Source: Streptomyces albus subsp. albus
Lineage (GTDB): Bacteria > Actinomycetota > Actinomycetes > Streptomycetales > Streptomycetaceae
Length of the DNA stretch: 64,000 nucleotides
Direction of reading: 5' to 3'
Assembly (NCBI RefSeq): GCF_000725885.1
Contig: NZ_JODR01000007.1
Coordinates: 124,001 to 188,000 of the forward strand
Part shown: positions 8,021-17,379 of the stretch, piece after piece
How positions within the stretch are numbered: the first letter of the stretch is position 1
Layout of the letters: each line of letters starts with the position of its first letter
Notes under the pieces: model-generated
What the model saw: only the letters and a program-made list of their open reading frames with translations
The model's database searches: none
Told to the model about the DNA's origin: nothing
Made by a program: the position numbers and the translations under genes

Positions 8021-9712
8021 GTGACGCCTACACACTCCGCGAGCACCCAACAGGCCCTGCCCGAAGGGGCGATACCCACGCCGCGCCGCCGTGCCGTCGT
8101 CGCCGCCGGAGCGGCCGGCGCCGCGCTGCTGCCGCTCACCGGCACGCTGCCGGGGACCGACAGCGCGAGCGCCGCCCCGGCCCGCCCCGCCTTCCTGCAT
8201 GGTGTCGCCTCCGGTGATCCGCTGCCCGACGGCGTACTGCTATGGACCCGTGTGACGCCCGAGCCCGACGCGGTGCCCGGCTCCGGCAAGGGGCTCCCCG
8301 TCGAGGTGGTCTGGGAGGTCGCCGAGGACCGGGAGTTCACCAGGACGGTGGCGCACGGCAGCAGCAAGGCGGAAGCGGCCGGCGACCACACCGTCAAGGC
8401 GGACGTACGGGGACTGCGCCCGGCCACCACCTACTACTTCCGGTTCACGGCGGGGGACGTCCACTCGCCCACCGGCCGCACCCGCACCGCCCCGGCCGAG
8501 GACACACAGGTGGCGGGGGTGCGCTTCGGCGTCGTCTCCTGCGCCAACTACGAGGGCGGCTACTTCGCCTCCTACCGGCACCTGGCGGCGCGCGGCGATC
8601 TGGACGCGGTGCTGCACCTGGGCGACTACATCTACGAGTACGGGCACGGCGAGTACCCGACCGGCGACGACGTGGTGCGCACGGTGCAGCCCACCCACGA
8701 GATCGTCTCGCTGGCCGACTACCGGGCCCGCCACGGCCACTACAAGACGGACCCCGATCTGCGGGCCCTGCACGCCGCGCACCCGCTCATCGCCATCTGG
8801 GACGACCACGAGTTCGCGGACAACGCCTGGTCGGGCGGGGCCGGCAACCACGACCCCGCCACCGAGGGCGACTGGGCGCAGCGGTCGGCGGCGGCCAAGC
8901 AGGCGTACTTCGAGTGGCTGCCGGTGCGGCCCTCCACGGCGGGCACCACCTTCAGACGGCTGGGCTTCGGACGGCTGGCCGAACTGCACCTGCTGGACCT
9001 GCGCTCCTTCCGGGACGCGCAGCCCCGCGTCGGTGACGGCGGCGCCATCGACGATCCGGACCGCACGCTGACCGGCCGGGCACAGCTGGACTGGCTCAAG
9101 AAGGGCCTGGCCGCCTCCACCGCCCGCTGGAAGCTGATCGGCAACTCGGTGATGATCTCCCCCGTGGCCTTCGGCTCGGTCCCCGCCAAGCTCCTCGGCC
9201 CCCTCGCCGAGTGCCTGGGCGTGCCCAGGGAGGGGCTGGCCGTCAACACCGACCAGTGGGACGGCTACACCGACGACCGCCGCGAACTCCTCGCCCATCT
9301 GCGGGACAAGGGCATCACCGACACCGTCTTCCTCACCGGCGACATCCATATGAACTGGGCCAGCGAGGTGCCGCTGCGCGCGGCCGACCATCCGCGCGTG
9401 CCGCCGGTGGCCACCGAGTTCGTCATCACCTCGGTCACCTCGGACAACCTCGACGACATCCTGCACGTCGCCCCCGACACCCTCTCCGGTGTCGCCGAGG
9501 CCGCCGTCCGCGCCGCGAACCGGCATGTGCGCTGGGTGGACATGGACTCGCACGGCTTCGGTGTGCTGGACGTCACCGCCGAGCGGGCCCAGATGGACTA
9601 CTACGTGCTGTCCGACAAGAGCGACCAGCACGCCACCGCGACGCACCGCCGCTCCTACCGCACCCTGGCGGGCACCCAGCGCATCGAGCGGGCCCCCGAT
9701 CCCGTGCGCTGA
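8021..9712 (+). CDS. phoD: Secreted alkaline phosphatase/phosphodiesterase, PhoD family
   Basis: A 563-residue enzyme that releases phosphate from phosphomonoesters or diesters outside the cell. The N-terminus has a Tat signal: twin arginines in [10 protein letters not shown] (residues 21-30), a hydrophobic stretch, then ASAAPA. Metal-site motifs of the PhoD metallophosphatase fold are visible: [26 protein letters not shown] and [11 protein letters not shown]. The GTG start at 8021 lacks a ribosome-binding site, but a TAGCAT -10-like hexamer ends 8 bases before it, so the message may be leaderless. No GTTCACC-type PHO-box repeats are seen in the 88 bases upstream, although this family is often controlled by PhoP. 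Confidence 0.92.
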   Translation: MTPTHSASTQQALPEGAIPTPRRRAVVAAGAAGAALLPLTGTLPGTDSASAAPARPAFLHGVASGDPLPDGVLLWTRVTPEPDAVPGSGKGLPVEVVWEVAEDREFTRTVAHGSSKAEAAGDHTVKADVRGLRPATTYYFRFTAGDVHSPTGRTRTAPAEDTQVAGVRFGVVSCANYEGGYFASYRHLAARGDLDAVLHLGDYIYEYGHGEYPTGDDVVRTVQPTHEIVSLADYRARHGHYKTDPDLRALHAAHPLIAIWDDHEFADNAWSGGAGNHDPATEGDWAQRSAAAKQAYFEWLPVRPSTAGTTFRRLGFGRLAELHLLDLRSFRDAQPRVGDGGAIDDPDRTLTGRAQLDWLKKGLAASTARWKLIGNSVMISPVAFGSVPAKLLGPLAECLGVPREGLAVNTDQWDGYTDDRRELLAHLRDKGITDTVFLTGDIHMNWASEVPLRAADHPRVPPVATEFVITSVTSDNLDDILHVAPDTLSGVAEAAVRAANRHVRWVDMDSHGFGVLDVTAERAQMDYYVLSDKSDQHATATHRRSYRTLAGTQRIERAPDPVR

Positions 9713-9721
9713 CGCGACAGC

Positions 9722-9755
9722 GGGGAGCGTGCGCGCGCCGCCGCGGGCGCTCCCC
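9722..9755. terminator. Hairpin between convergent phoD and hydrolase genes
   Basis: GGGGAGCG (9722-9729) pairs with CGCTCCCC (9748-9755). It lies between phoD (ends 9712) and the hydrolase read from the other strand (ends 9770). Confidence 0.65.
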
Positions 9756-9769
9756 CCGGCGGGCGGGGC

Positions 9770-10357
9770 CTACAGGGTGTCGAGGAAGCCCAGGACGGTG
9801 CGCCAGGTGGCCTCCGCCGCGTCCTCGTCGTAGTCCTCCAGCCCCGCGTGCGTGTACAGGTGCCCCGCACCGGGGTAGCGGTGGACCTCCACATCGGCGC
9901 CGGCCCGCTGCATGCGCAGGTACCAGGCGGTCAGCCAGTCGTGCGGCTCGAACGCGTCGGGGTCGCCGACGTGCAGCTGGACGGGCAGCTCGTCCACGGC
10001 CGCCTCCTCCGGGATGTCGGAGGTCCCGGAGAACAGGACGAGGCCGCGTGCCTTCCCGTCGGCCAGGGCGAGGTTCTGGGCGACGGAGCCGCCCAGCGAG
10101 AAGCCCGCGTACACCAGCCCCTTGTCCAGGTGCGGCGCCGTCGCGGTGATGGCCCGCCTGAGAAGTTCGTCACGCGAGGGGCTCTCGTCCTTCTCCCGCA
10201 TCCGCATCCCCTCCTCGACGGAGGCCGCGGTGCGGCCCTCGAAGAGGTCGGGGGTGATCACCTCGTGCCCCGCGGCACGGAGCCGGTCCGCGGCGGCGTG
10301 CACATCCGCGGTGAGCCCGCACACGGAGTGGAAGAGGACGATCGATACGGGTGCCAC
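9770..10357 (-). CDS. Dienelactone hydrolase family protein
   Basis: A 195-residue alpha/beta hydrolase. The nucleophile elbow is GFSLGGS (S87), the likely acid is in HVGDPDAFEP (about D134), and the histidine is in YPGAGHLYTHAG (about residue 164). Classic dienelactone hydrolases carry a cysteine nucleophile; serine here suggests a broader esterase or lactonase role, and the substrate cannot be read from sequence. The gene is convergent with phoD and divergent from the MscS gene. Confidence 0.85.
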   Translation of the reverse strand: MAPVSIVLFHSVCGLTADVHAAADRLRAAGHEVITPDLFEGRTAASVEEGMRMREKDESPSRDELLRRAITATAPHLDKGLVYAGFSLGGSVAQNLALADGKARGLVLFSGTSDIPEEAAVDELPVQLHVGDPDAFEPHDWLTAWYLRMQRAGADVEVHRYPGAGHLYTHAGLEDYDEDAAEATWRTVLGFLDTL

Positions 10358-10445
10358 TGGATGTCACTTCCTTCACAGAGAGCCCTCGCTGAGAGCCCGG
10401 GGGCCGGGTACCTCACATGGTGCCAGGTACGGTCGTCCGTGGTCC

Positions 10446-10472
10446 TCGGACGGCCGCGGGCGCGGCCGTCCG
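10446..10472. other. Hairpin in the leader of the MscS-type gene
   Basis: CGGACGGCCGC (10447-10457) and its perfect complement GCGGCCGTCCG (10462-10472) form an 11-bp stem with a 4-base loop. It lies 45 bases before the channel start codon, in the 160-base interval between two divergent genes. It could be a leader structure or a terminator for upstream transcription; nothing decides between them. Confidence 0.4.
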
Positions 10473-10517
10473 CCCCCGGCGCGGAGACCGCGGGGATTCC
10501 CTAGGAGAAAGGCGACC

Positions 10518-11558
10518 ATGGAGAACGTGCTCCGGCCCGTCATCGTCTTCGGTGGCGCGGTCGTGCTCTCGTACGTGCTCGCCTGGGCCGTCGACCGCCT
10601 GATGGTACGCCTCGACGCCCGGCACCCGGAGACCCCGATGTGGGGGCTGCTGCGCAGCGGGCGGGTCCCGTTCCAGGCCGTGGTCTTCGTCGCGCTCGTC
10701 AGCGGATTCTTCGGCTCCACGCACCTGGCCAAGGACCACAGAGAAGTCGTCGACCTGTGGCTGACGATCATCCTCGTACTGGCCTCGGCCTGGCTGATCC
10801 TGCGGCTGGTGGCGGCGATAACGGAGACGATCGCCACCCGGTACGCCGGGGCCACCCACGATCCGGCACGGGGCCGGCGGGTGCGCACCCAGCTGACGTT
10901 GATCCGGCGGCTGATCACCGCGGTGGTGACGGTGATCGCGGTGGCCGCGGTACTGCTCCAGTTCCCCGGCATGAAGACCTTCGGCACCTCGATGCTCGCC
11001 TCCGCCGGTGTGCTGGGCATCGTCGCCGGTATCGCCGCCCAGTCGACACTGGGCAACCTGTTCGCGGGGCTGTCGATCGCCTTCGGCGACATGGTGCGGA
11101 TCGGCGACGAGGTCGTGGTCGAGGGCGGGATGGGCACCGTCGAGGAGATCACCGTCTCCTATCTGGTGATCCTCACCTGGGACGAGCGCCGCATCACGAT
11201 GCCCGTCTCCTACTTCACCAGCAAACCGTTCGAGAACTGGTCGCGCGGCGGCTCCCAGATGACCGGCACCGTCTACCTCCAGCTGGACCACTCGGCGCCG
11301 ATCGCCGAGCTGCGCGCCAAGACGGAGGAGCTGGTACGGGCGAGCGACGAGTGGGACGGCCGCAGCTGGAGCCTGGTGGTCACCGACAGCACGCCCTCCA
11401 CGATCGAGGTGCGGGTCGCGATGACGGCGCGCTCCTCGGACGACCTGTGGACGCTGCGCTGCTCGGTCCGCGAGAACCTGCTGACCTGGCTGCGGGAGAC
11501 CCACCCGGAGGCGCTGCCGGGCATCCGGCTGACCGGACAGCAGGAGAAAGCCCTCTGA
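10518..11558 (+). CDS. Mechanosensitive ion channel, MscS family
   Basis: A 346-residue inner-membrane channel that opens under membrane tension to release solutes after hypo-osmotic shock. Hydrophobic segments lie at about 5-25, 51-66, 77-102 and 130-148. The Gly/Ala-rich pore helix (ASAGVLGIVAGIAAQSTLGNL within residues 155-182) is the hallmark of the family. The beta domain follows with DMVRIGDEVVVEG and the RRITMPVSYF segment. ATG at 10518 follows AGGAGAAAGG, an excellent ribosome-binding site. A long open frame extends upstream but lacks any coding sense there. Confidence 0.93.
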   Translation: MENVLRPVIVFGGAVVLSYVLAWAVDRLMVRLDARHPETPMWGLLRSGRVPFQAVVFVALVSGFFGSTHLAKDHREVVDLWLTIILVLASAWLILRLVAAITETIATRYAGATHDPARGRRVRTQLTLIRRLITAVVTVIAVAAVLLQFPGMKTFGTSMLASAGVLGIVAGIAAQSTLGNLFAGLSIAFGDMVRIGDEVVVEGGMGTVEEITVSYLVILTWDERRITMPVSYFTSKPFENWSRGGSQMTGTVYLQLDHSAPIAELRAKTEELVRASDEWDGRSWSLVVTDSTPSTIEVRVAMTARSSDDLWTLRCSVRENLLTWLRETHPEALPGIRLTGQQEKAL

Positions 11559-11588
11559 GCCGGACCCGCCCACCGGGCCCGGCCCGCG

Positions 11589-11632
11589 CCCTCGCCGGGG
11601 CGTTCGCGTCCGGCCGGGCGCCCCGGCGAGGG
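11589..11632. terminator. Hairpin between convergent MscS and antiporter genes
   Basis: A perfect 14-bp stem (CCCTCGCCGGGGCG at 11589-11602 with its complement at 11619-11632) with a 16-base loop separates the two convergent genes, so it is probably bidirectional. Confidence 0.8.
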
Positions 11633-11658
11633 AGGCCGGGTGAGGGAGGGGCGGCGCG

Positions 11659-13263
11659 TCAGCCGACGCGGAAGCTGCGGACGTCCAGCTGGTGCAGGAT
11701 GCGGTCGACCACTTCCGGATCGATCCCGGCCTCGCTCCGCGCCGAGAGCACCTCGTGCCGGGCGGCGGAGAGCAGCTCGCCCTGGAGACGCCGCATCTTC
11801 TGGGCGCGGGCGACCCGCTTGCGGTGGGCGACGCGGCGTTCCTCGTCGACGATGTCGGGCGAGATGCGGGCACCCAGGTCGTAGGCCCGGCGGGCGAGTG
11901 CCTCGGAGACCTCCTCGGGCAGCTCCTCGACCTCCTCGATCTCGCGGAGGCGCTTGCGGGCCGCCTTGGCGACCCGCAGCGCGAGCTGCCGCTCCACCTC
12001 CCGCTCGGAGGCGCTGTCGGCCTGCACATTGAGCCGGTTGACCAGCCAGGGCAGGGTGAGCCCCTGGAAGACGAGGGTGACCAGCACCACCGCGAACGCG
12101 ATGAAGATGATCGCCTCCCGGCCGGGGAAGGCGCCGCCGCCGGCCTCGCCGGACACGCTCAGCGGTACGGCGAGCGCCAGTGCGACCGAGGCCACTCCGC
12201 GCATCCCGGACCACCACACGACGACGGTCTCCCGCCAGTTGCGGGGGATGTCCTCGTCCAGGTCCTTGCGCTGGTGGAGCCGCTGCGCCAGCCACGCGGT
12301 GGGCAGCAGCCACAGCAGCCGCAGGACGACCACGACCCCCACCACGGCCCCGGCGGCGGGCAGCAGCTGCCGCCACTCGTCCTGCACGGTGCCGAAGATG
12401 GTGTGCAGCTCCAGTCCGATCAGCCCGAAGGCGACCCCGGTGACGAGGGTGTCCACGATCTGCCAGAAGGTCTGCCCGGCCAGCCGCCCCTGCACGTCGT
12501 CCGCGTCCACGGCGCGTCCGGAGGCCAGGTACAAGGCCGTCATCAGCACGGCCAGCACGCCGGAGCCCATCAGCTCCTCGGCCAGCACGTAGGAGGCGAA
12601 CGGCACCAGCAGGGTGAGCCCGGTCTGGAGGGTCGCGTCACCGAGGTAGCTCATCAGCTTGCTGGCGACCCAGCCGAGGGCCAGGCCGACGACGACGGCG
12701 ACGACGCCGGAGAGCACCAGTTCACCGGCGGCGACGGGCAGCGAGAAGGTGCCGGTGACGGCGGCGGCGATGGCCACGTGGTAGAGGGTGATGGCCGTCA
12801 CGTCGTTGAAGAGGCCCTCGCCCTCCAGCGCGGAGACCAGCCGGCGGGGCAGCCCGACGGTGCCGGCCACGGCGGTGGCGGCGACCGGGTCGGGCGGGGC
12901 CACCAGGGCGCCCAGTGCCACGGCGCCCGCGAGGCCGAGTCCGGGCACCAGTGCGTTGGCGACGGCGGCGACCGCGGCGGTGGTCACGAACACCAGGGCG
13001 ACCGCCATCAGGAAGATGGGCCGTTTGTTCGCCGCGAACTGCCGCCAGGAGGTGCGCTGCGCCGCCGCGTAGATCAGTGGCGGCAGCACCAGCGGCAGGA
13101 TGAACTCGGGCGGCAGCGAGACGTTCGGGATGGACGGGATGAGCGCGAGCACCCCGCCGAAGATCGTCATCAGTACCGGCGAGGGCAGGTTGAGCTTGTC
13201 CCCCAGCGGGACCATGACGACGGCGGCGAGCAGCAGGGCGAAGAAGAGAGCGAGCTGGTCCAT
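11659..13263 (-). CDS. Na+/H+ antiporter, CPA1 (NhaP-like) family
   Basis: A 534-residue membrane protein with about 11-12 helices in the first 400 residues and a charged cytosolic tail of about 130 residues. Family motifs are GALVAPPDPVAATAV (D125-P126) and EGEGLFNDVTA (N153-D154, the ion-binding Asn-Asp pair of electroneutral CPA1 exchangers). It should exchange cytosolic Na+ or K+ for protons to control pH and salt. Its start codon lies 3 bases after the stop of the rluD-like gene, so the two are almost certainly co-transcribed. Confidence 0.92.
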   Translation of the reverse strand: MDQLALFFALLLAAVVMVPLGDKLNLPSPVLMTIFGGVLALIPSIPNVSLPPEFILPLVLPPLIYAAAQRTSWRQFAANKRPIFLMAVALVFVTTAAVAAVANALVPGLGLAGAVALGALVAPPDPVAATAVAGTVGLPRRLVSALEGEGLFNDVTAITLYHVAIAAAVTGTFSLPVAAGELVLSGVVAVVVGLALGWVASKLMSYLGDATLQTGLTLLVPFASYVLAEELMGSGVLAVLMTALYLASGRAVDADDVQGRLAGQTFWQIVDTLVTGVAFGLIGLELHTIFGTVQDEWRQLLPAAGAVVGVVVVLRLLWLLPTAWLAQRLHQRKDLDEDIPRNWRETVVVWWSGMRGVASVALALAVPLSVSGEAGGGAFPGREAIIFIAFAVVLVTLVFQGLTLPWLVNRLNVQADSASEREVERQLALRVAKAARKRLREIEEVEELPEEVSEALARRAYDLGARISPDIVDEERRVAHRKRVARAQKMRRLQGELLSAARHEVLSARSEAGIDPEVVDRILHQLDVRSFRVG

Positions 13264-13266
13264 GGA

Positions 13267-14208
13267 TCAGGAGCTCTCGGCCCGCACCTTGTCGAGGGCG
13301 GCCTGGAGGTCGGCCGGGTAGGCGCTCTCGTACTCGACCCAGCGGCCGTCGCCCGGGTGCTCGAAGCCGAGCCGCACCGCGTGCAGCCATTGGCGTTCGA
13401 GTTTCAGCCGCTTGGCCAGCGTCGGGTCGGCACCGTAGGTCAGGTCGCCGACGCAGGGGTGCCGGTGCGCGGCCATGTGCACCCGGATCTGGTGGGTGCG
13501 GCCCGTCTCCAGCTTGATGTCCAGCAGGCTGGCGGCGCGGAACGCCTCGATCAGGTCGTAGTGGGTCACCGAGGGCTTGCCGTCGGAGGTGACCGCCCAC
13601 TTGTAGTCGTGCTGCGGGTGCCGGCCGATGGGGGCGTCGATCGTGCCGCTGAGCGGGTCGGGGTGCCCCTGGACGAGCGCGTTGTACCGCTTGTCGACGG
13701 TGCGCTCCTTGAACTGCCGCTTGAGCAGGGTGTAGGCCCGCTCCGACTTGGCGACCACCATCAGCCCGGAGGTGCCCACGTCCAGCCGGTGCACGATGCC
13801 CTGGCGCTCGGCCGCACCGGAGGTCGCGATGGTGTAGCCGGCGGCGGCCAGCCCCCCGATGACGGTGGGACCGCTCCAGCCGGGGCTCGGGTGCGCGGCG
13901 ACACCGACCGGCTTGACGATCACCACGATGTCCTCGTCGTCGTGGACGATCTCCATGCCCTCGACCGGCTCGGCGACGATCTGCACCGGCTGCGCCTGCT
14001 GGGGCATCTCGACCTCCAGCCACGCACCGCCCTGCACCCGGTCCGACTTGCCCGCCGGGGCCCCGTCCAGCAGCACTTTCCCGCCCGCGGCCAGCTCCGC
14101 CGCCTTCGTCCGGGAGAAGCCGAACATCCGGGCGAGTGCGGCATCGACGCGCTCGCCTTCGAGGCCGTCGGGTACGGGCAGGGTGCGGGTCTCAGGAAGC
14201 GTGCTCAC
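13267..14208 (-). CDS. rluD: RluD-family 23S rRNA pseudouridine synthase
   Basis: A 313-residue enzyme that isomerises uridines in 23S rRNA. An S4 RNA-binding domain covers about residues 15-75 ([20 protein letters not shown]). The catalytic motif [16 protein letters not shown] carries D143. [11 protein letters not shown] follows near residue 230. It is the first gene of a two-gene unit with the antiporter. Assignment to the RluA/C/D superfamily is firm; the exact target uridines are inferred by analogy. Confidence 0.9.
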   Translation of the reverse strand: MSTLPETRTLPVPDGLEGERVDAALARMFGFSRTKAAELAAGGKVLLDGAPAGKSDRVQGGAWLEVEMPQQAQPVQIVAEPVEGMEIVHDDEDIVVIVKPVGVAAHPSPGWSGPTVIGGLAAAGYTIATSGAAERQGIVHRLDVGTSGLMVVAKSERAYTLLKRQFKERTVDKRYNALVQGHPDPLSGTIDAPIGRHPQHDYKWAVTSDGKPSVTHYDLIEAFRAASLLDIKLETGRTHQIRVHMAAHRHPCVGDLTYGADPTLAKRLKLERQWLHAVRLGFEHPGDGRWVEYESAYPADLQAALDKVRAESS

Positions 14209-14381
14209 CTGATCGAGTATGCCGGACGCGCCCGTACGGCCCGCACGCCCACTCCTCCGCTCCGCTCACCCGCGCGGACCGCCCCGGAGTGCGGCGCCGG
14301 TGCGGGCTGCGGACCGTGTTACGAGGAAGACGCGCCGGACGCGCCTCGGGGGCCGGCCAGCGAATGCGGAGGAACCACCCG

Positions 14382-15725
14382 ATGACGCCGCGCAGGACAC
14401 CGAAGCACCCGGCACGCCGGTCGCGACCGGGGCAGGACGGCTCCGGCATATCCGGCGGCCCGCCCGGCGGCCCCGGCATACCCCGCCGACGGTCGGCCGA
14501 CGATCCGCAGGACCGGCCACCGCGCCGCCGCCCGGCACGCCACCGGGCGATGGCCCTGGCCACCGCCTTGGCCACGGCCTGTCTGTGCCTGGCACCGGTA
14601 CCGGCCGCGGCGGCGGAGGGGATCACCGGTCCGTGCGCCATAGCGCCCGGGGACGGCACCGACGAGGGCCCGCTGGCGCCGGGCTACGTCCGGCCGTGGG
14701 GCCACAAACGGGCCCTGATGCTGATGGTGGACTTCCCCGACCTTCCGGCGGCCACCCCCGCCCGGGAGCGCGCCCGGTTCTTCTCCGGCTACGGGGACCG
14801 CTACCTCGACCGCGCCTCCTTCGGCCAGTACCGGCTGGAGACCTCGCCCAGCGCCGACTGGATACGCATGCCGCGGCCGTGGTCCTCCTACGGGATCACC
14901 CGCGGCATCCCCACCAGTCTGATGCGCGGCTACGTCCAGGACGCGCTGGAGGCCGCGCACCGGCAGGGCACCGATGTGCACGGCGCCGATCTCGTCTTCG
15001 TCGTCGCCGACAGCAACGTCCCCGCCGCCCCGACGGTCTCGCAGGCCCACACCTTCGACGGCCTGGAGGCGGGCGGCACCCGGGTGCACGGAGCGGCGCT
15101 CATCTTCGGCCGGGCGGCCGACTCGGCGCTGTGGCAGCGCGGCAACTTCGTGCACGAGGCCAACCACCTCTACGGCCTGCCCGATCTGTACAACGTCGCC
15201 GAGAACGCCTCGGTGGAGTACGCCGGCGGCTGGGACACCATGAGCATGGCCGGCATCTCCGACCTGCTGGGCTGGCACAAGTGGAAGTTCGGCTGGCTGG
15301 ACCGCTCCCGGGTCGGCTGTGTCACCGCCGCCGGCACCACCGAGCACACGCTGGCGCCCCTCAGCTCCCGTGACGCGGCCATCACCGTCGTCCGCACCGG
15401 GACGCACCGGGCGATAGTCGCCGAGACCCGCACCCGTTCGGGGCTGGACCGGGACATCTGCGCGGAGGGCGTGCTGCTCTACACCGTCGACTCCCGCACG
15501 CCCACCGGGGAGGGCCCGGTGCGGGTGGTGGACGCCCGGCCGCACAGCGGCGGCGGCCCGGCCTGCGCCGACCGGCTCCCCACCGAACTGGCCGAACTGT
15601 CGGACGCGCCCTTCACCCCGGGCCGCGGCCACACGTTCCGCGACGGGGTGCGGATCACGGTCACCGGGGAGGCCGGCGACGGCTACCGGATACGCGTCCA
15701 CGTCCCGCGGGAGCCGGACCGGTAG
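14382..15725 (+). CDS. Secreted M6-like metalloprotease
   Basis: The protein has a zinc-binding HExxH in FVHEANHLYGLPDLYN, which matches the HExxHxxGxPDLY signature of M6 (immune-inhibitor-A-like) peptidases, plus GWDTMSM and LLGWHKWKFGW downstream. A hydrophobic export signal, MALATALATACLCLAPVPAAAA, starts about 56 residues into the chosen frame (written here as recognised segment only: ALATALATACLC). ATG at 14382 is preceded by GGAGG with 9-base spacing, giving 447 residues. ATG at 14550 would start right at the signal peptide but has no ribosome-binding site. The long Arg/Pro-rich n-region is unusual. Confidence 0.75.
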   Translation: MTPRRTPKHPARRSRPGQDGSGISGGPPGGPGIPRRRSADDPQDRPPRRRPARHRAMALATALATACLCLAPVPAAAAEGITGPCAIAPGDGTDEGPLAPGYVRPWGHKRALMLMVDFPDLPAATPARERARFFSGYGDRYLDRASFGQYRLETSPSADWIRMPRPWSSYGITRGIPTSLMRGYVQDALEAAHRQGTDVHGADLVFVVADSNVPAAPTVSQAHTFDGLEAGGTRVHGAALIFGRAADSALWQRGNFVHEANHLYGLPDLYNVAENASVEYAGGWDTMSMAGISDLLGWHKWKFGWLDRSRVGCVTAAGTTEHTLAPLSSRDAAITVVRTGTHRAIVAETRTRSGLDRDICAEGVLLYTVDSRTPTGEGPVRVVDARPHSGGGPACADRLPTELAELSDAPFTPGRGHTFRDGVRITVTGEAGDGYRIRVHVPREPDR

Positions 15726-15740
15726 CGCAGGACGGAAGGG

Positions 15741-16331
15741 TCAGTCCCGGTGGACGGTGCCGTCCGGGTCGAGCCCCCGGAAGGAGAGCAGCACGATCAG
15801 GATGCCGCCGCACACGATGGCCGAGTCGGCGAGGTTGAAGACCGCGAAGTGCTTGGGCGCGATGAAGTCGACCACGGCGCCCTGGAACACGCCCGGCGCC
15901 CGGAAGATGCGGTCGGCCAGGTTGCCGCAGGCGCCGCCGAGCAGCAGCCCCAGCGCGATGGCCCACGGCGTGCTGTAGAGCTTGCGCGCGATCCGGGCGA
16001 TCACCACGACGACGGCCACCGCGATGGCCGTCAGCACGATCGTCAGCGCCTCCCCCATGCCGAAGGCGGCACCGGGGTTGCGGATGACGCTGAGCTGGAG
16101 CCAGGTGCCGATCAGCTCGATCGGCTCGTGGTTCTCCAGCTCGGCGACCACCACCAGCTTGCTGACCAGGTCCAGCACGAAGGCGAACGCGGCCACCGAC
16201 ATCAGCACCAGGATCCGGCGCTTGCGGGCGGGAGCCGGCGGCCGGTCATGCGGGTCCGGGGCCTGCTCTTCGCCGACCGCACCGGCCGGGCCGTCGTCGG
16301 GGCTGCCCCCGGTCCGCTCCACCTCAGTCAC
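15741..16331 (-). CDS. lspA: Lipoprotein signal peptidase (signal peptidase II)
   Basis: This membrane aspartyl protease cleaves the signal peptide of prolipoproteins after lipidation. With the GTG start at 16331 it has 196 residues. Four membrane helices are visible (about 40-62, 92-112, 122-135 and 165-183). The two catalytic aspartates are in GNLADRIF (D140) and FNLADSAI (D169). The N-terminal 35 residues are charged and Pro-rich, as in other streptomycete LspA proteins. A longer open frame would overlap the zinc-finger gene, so the GTG is preferred. It lies 44 bases downstream of the DksA-like gene in the same direction. Confidence 0.92.
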   Translation of the reverse strand: MTEVERTGGSPDDGPAGAVGEEQAPDPHDRPPAPARKRRILVLMSVAAFAFVLDLVSKLVVVAELENHEPIELIGTWLQLSVIRNPGAAFGMGEALTIVLTAIAVAVVVVIARIARKLYSTPWAIALGLLLGGACGNLADRIFRAPGVFQGAVVDFIAPKHFAVFNLADSAIVCGGILIVLLSFRGLDPDGTVHRD

Positions 16332-16375
16332 GCCTTGAGGGTACGACACGCGGGGGCGGCGTGGTTCATCGCCGG

Positions 16376-17209
16376 TCAGCGGCGCTCCTGCTTCTGCTTG
16401 CACTCCACGCACAGCGTCGCCCGGGGGAAGGCCTGCATCCGGGCCTTGCCGATGGGCCGGCCGCAGTTCTCGCACAGCCCGTAGGTGCCCGCGTCCAGCC
16501 GCTCCATGGCCCGCTCGGTCTGGTAGAGCATCTCGCGGGCGTTGGCGGCCAGCGCCATCTCGTGCTCGCGGGTGATGTTCTTGGTGCCGGTGTCGGCCTC
16601 GTCGTCGCCCGCCCCGTCGCCCGAGTCGCGCATCAGCCCGCTGAGCGCCTCGTCGGCCGTGACGATTTCCGCCCGCAGCCGCTCGGCCTCGTCCCGCAGC
16701 ACCCGGCGGGCCTCCTCGACCTCCTCGGGGGACCAGGGGTCCTCACCGGGGCGTACGGGCAGTTCCCCGGGGGCCGCGCCCCCGCTGTTCCTGGCCGGCG
16801 GTACGGCCTCGGTCGTCGCCGCCGGAGTCTTCTTCGCAGCCACCGTCTCTGCTCCCGTCGTCGTTGGCGCGGCCTGCGCGGCGGGCGCCGCCTGGGCGTC
16901 CTGCCGGTCCTCGGCCGCGCCGGCCGCTGTCTCGTCAGCCGCGGCCTGTGGTGCCGCGGGCCGTTCCCCCGCGGCCTGGTCCGCCGCGGCTTTCTTCGCC
17001 GGAGCCTTCTTCGCCGGAGCCTTCGCCGGTGCCTTCTTCGCCCCCGCCTTCTTCGCCCCCGCCTTCTTCGCCGTCTTCTTCGCCGCCTTCTTCGCGGCGG
17101 TCTTCTTCGCCGGTGCCTCCTCCTCACCGGCCGGGTCGGTTGCCGCGGCCTTGCGTGTGGCCTTCTTCGACGCTGCCGTCTTCTTCGCGGCGCTCTCCTC
17201 CGCCACCAT
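16376..17209 (-). CDS. DksA/TraR-type zinc-finger protein with histone H1-like tail
   Basis: A 277-residue two-part protein. Residues 1-90 are a Lys/Ala/Pro repeat tail (many KKA, AKK and KKAPAK units) like the C-terminal tails of histone H1 and of actinobacterial nucleoid proteins. A low-complexity Ala/Pro linker follows. The C-terminal 100 residues form a DksA/TraR unit: a helical hairpin, then a C4 zinc finger with C246, C249, C267 and C270. The tail should bind DNA without sequence specificity, while the DksA part could act on RNA polymerase; both are inferred. ATG at 17209 follows AAGGGG. It is divergent from ileS and upstream of lspA. Confidence 0.85.
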   Translation of the reverse strand: MVAEESAAKKTAASKKATRKAAATDPAGEEEAPAKKTAAKKAAKKTAKKAGAKKAGAKKAPAKAPAKKAPAKKAAADQAAGERPAAPQAAADETAAGAAEDRQDAQAAPAAQAAPTTTGAETVAAKKTPAATTEAVPPARNSGGAAPGELPVRPGEDPWSPEEVEEARRVLRDEAERLRAEIVTADEALSGLMRDSGDGAGDDEADTGTKNITREHEMALAANAREMLYQTERAMERLDAGTYGLCENCGRPIGKARMQAFPRATLCVECKQKQERR

Positions 17210-17371
17210 GACCGCGGCCCCTTCACATTTTGTGATCTTGCTCGCGAAACGTGCCCGGAACGATAAATCGACCCCAAGGGCACGGCAACGGGGCACGCCG
17301 GTCTGCAACCGTTGTGCCCCGCCCGGCCGCTCGAAAACCGCTCCGCCGCCCGTCGCGGGGCCCCTTACACT
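17210..17371. promoter_or_regulatory. Divergent promoter interval, zinc-finger gene and ileS
   Basis: The segment separates two divergent transcription units and contains AT-richer patches near 17225-17270. TACACT at 17366-17371 is a plausible -10 element for the ileS leader, placing the RNA start near 17379. No clear -35 was seen. Confidence 0.4.
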
Positions 17372-17379
17372 GGGGGCAG

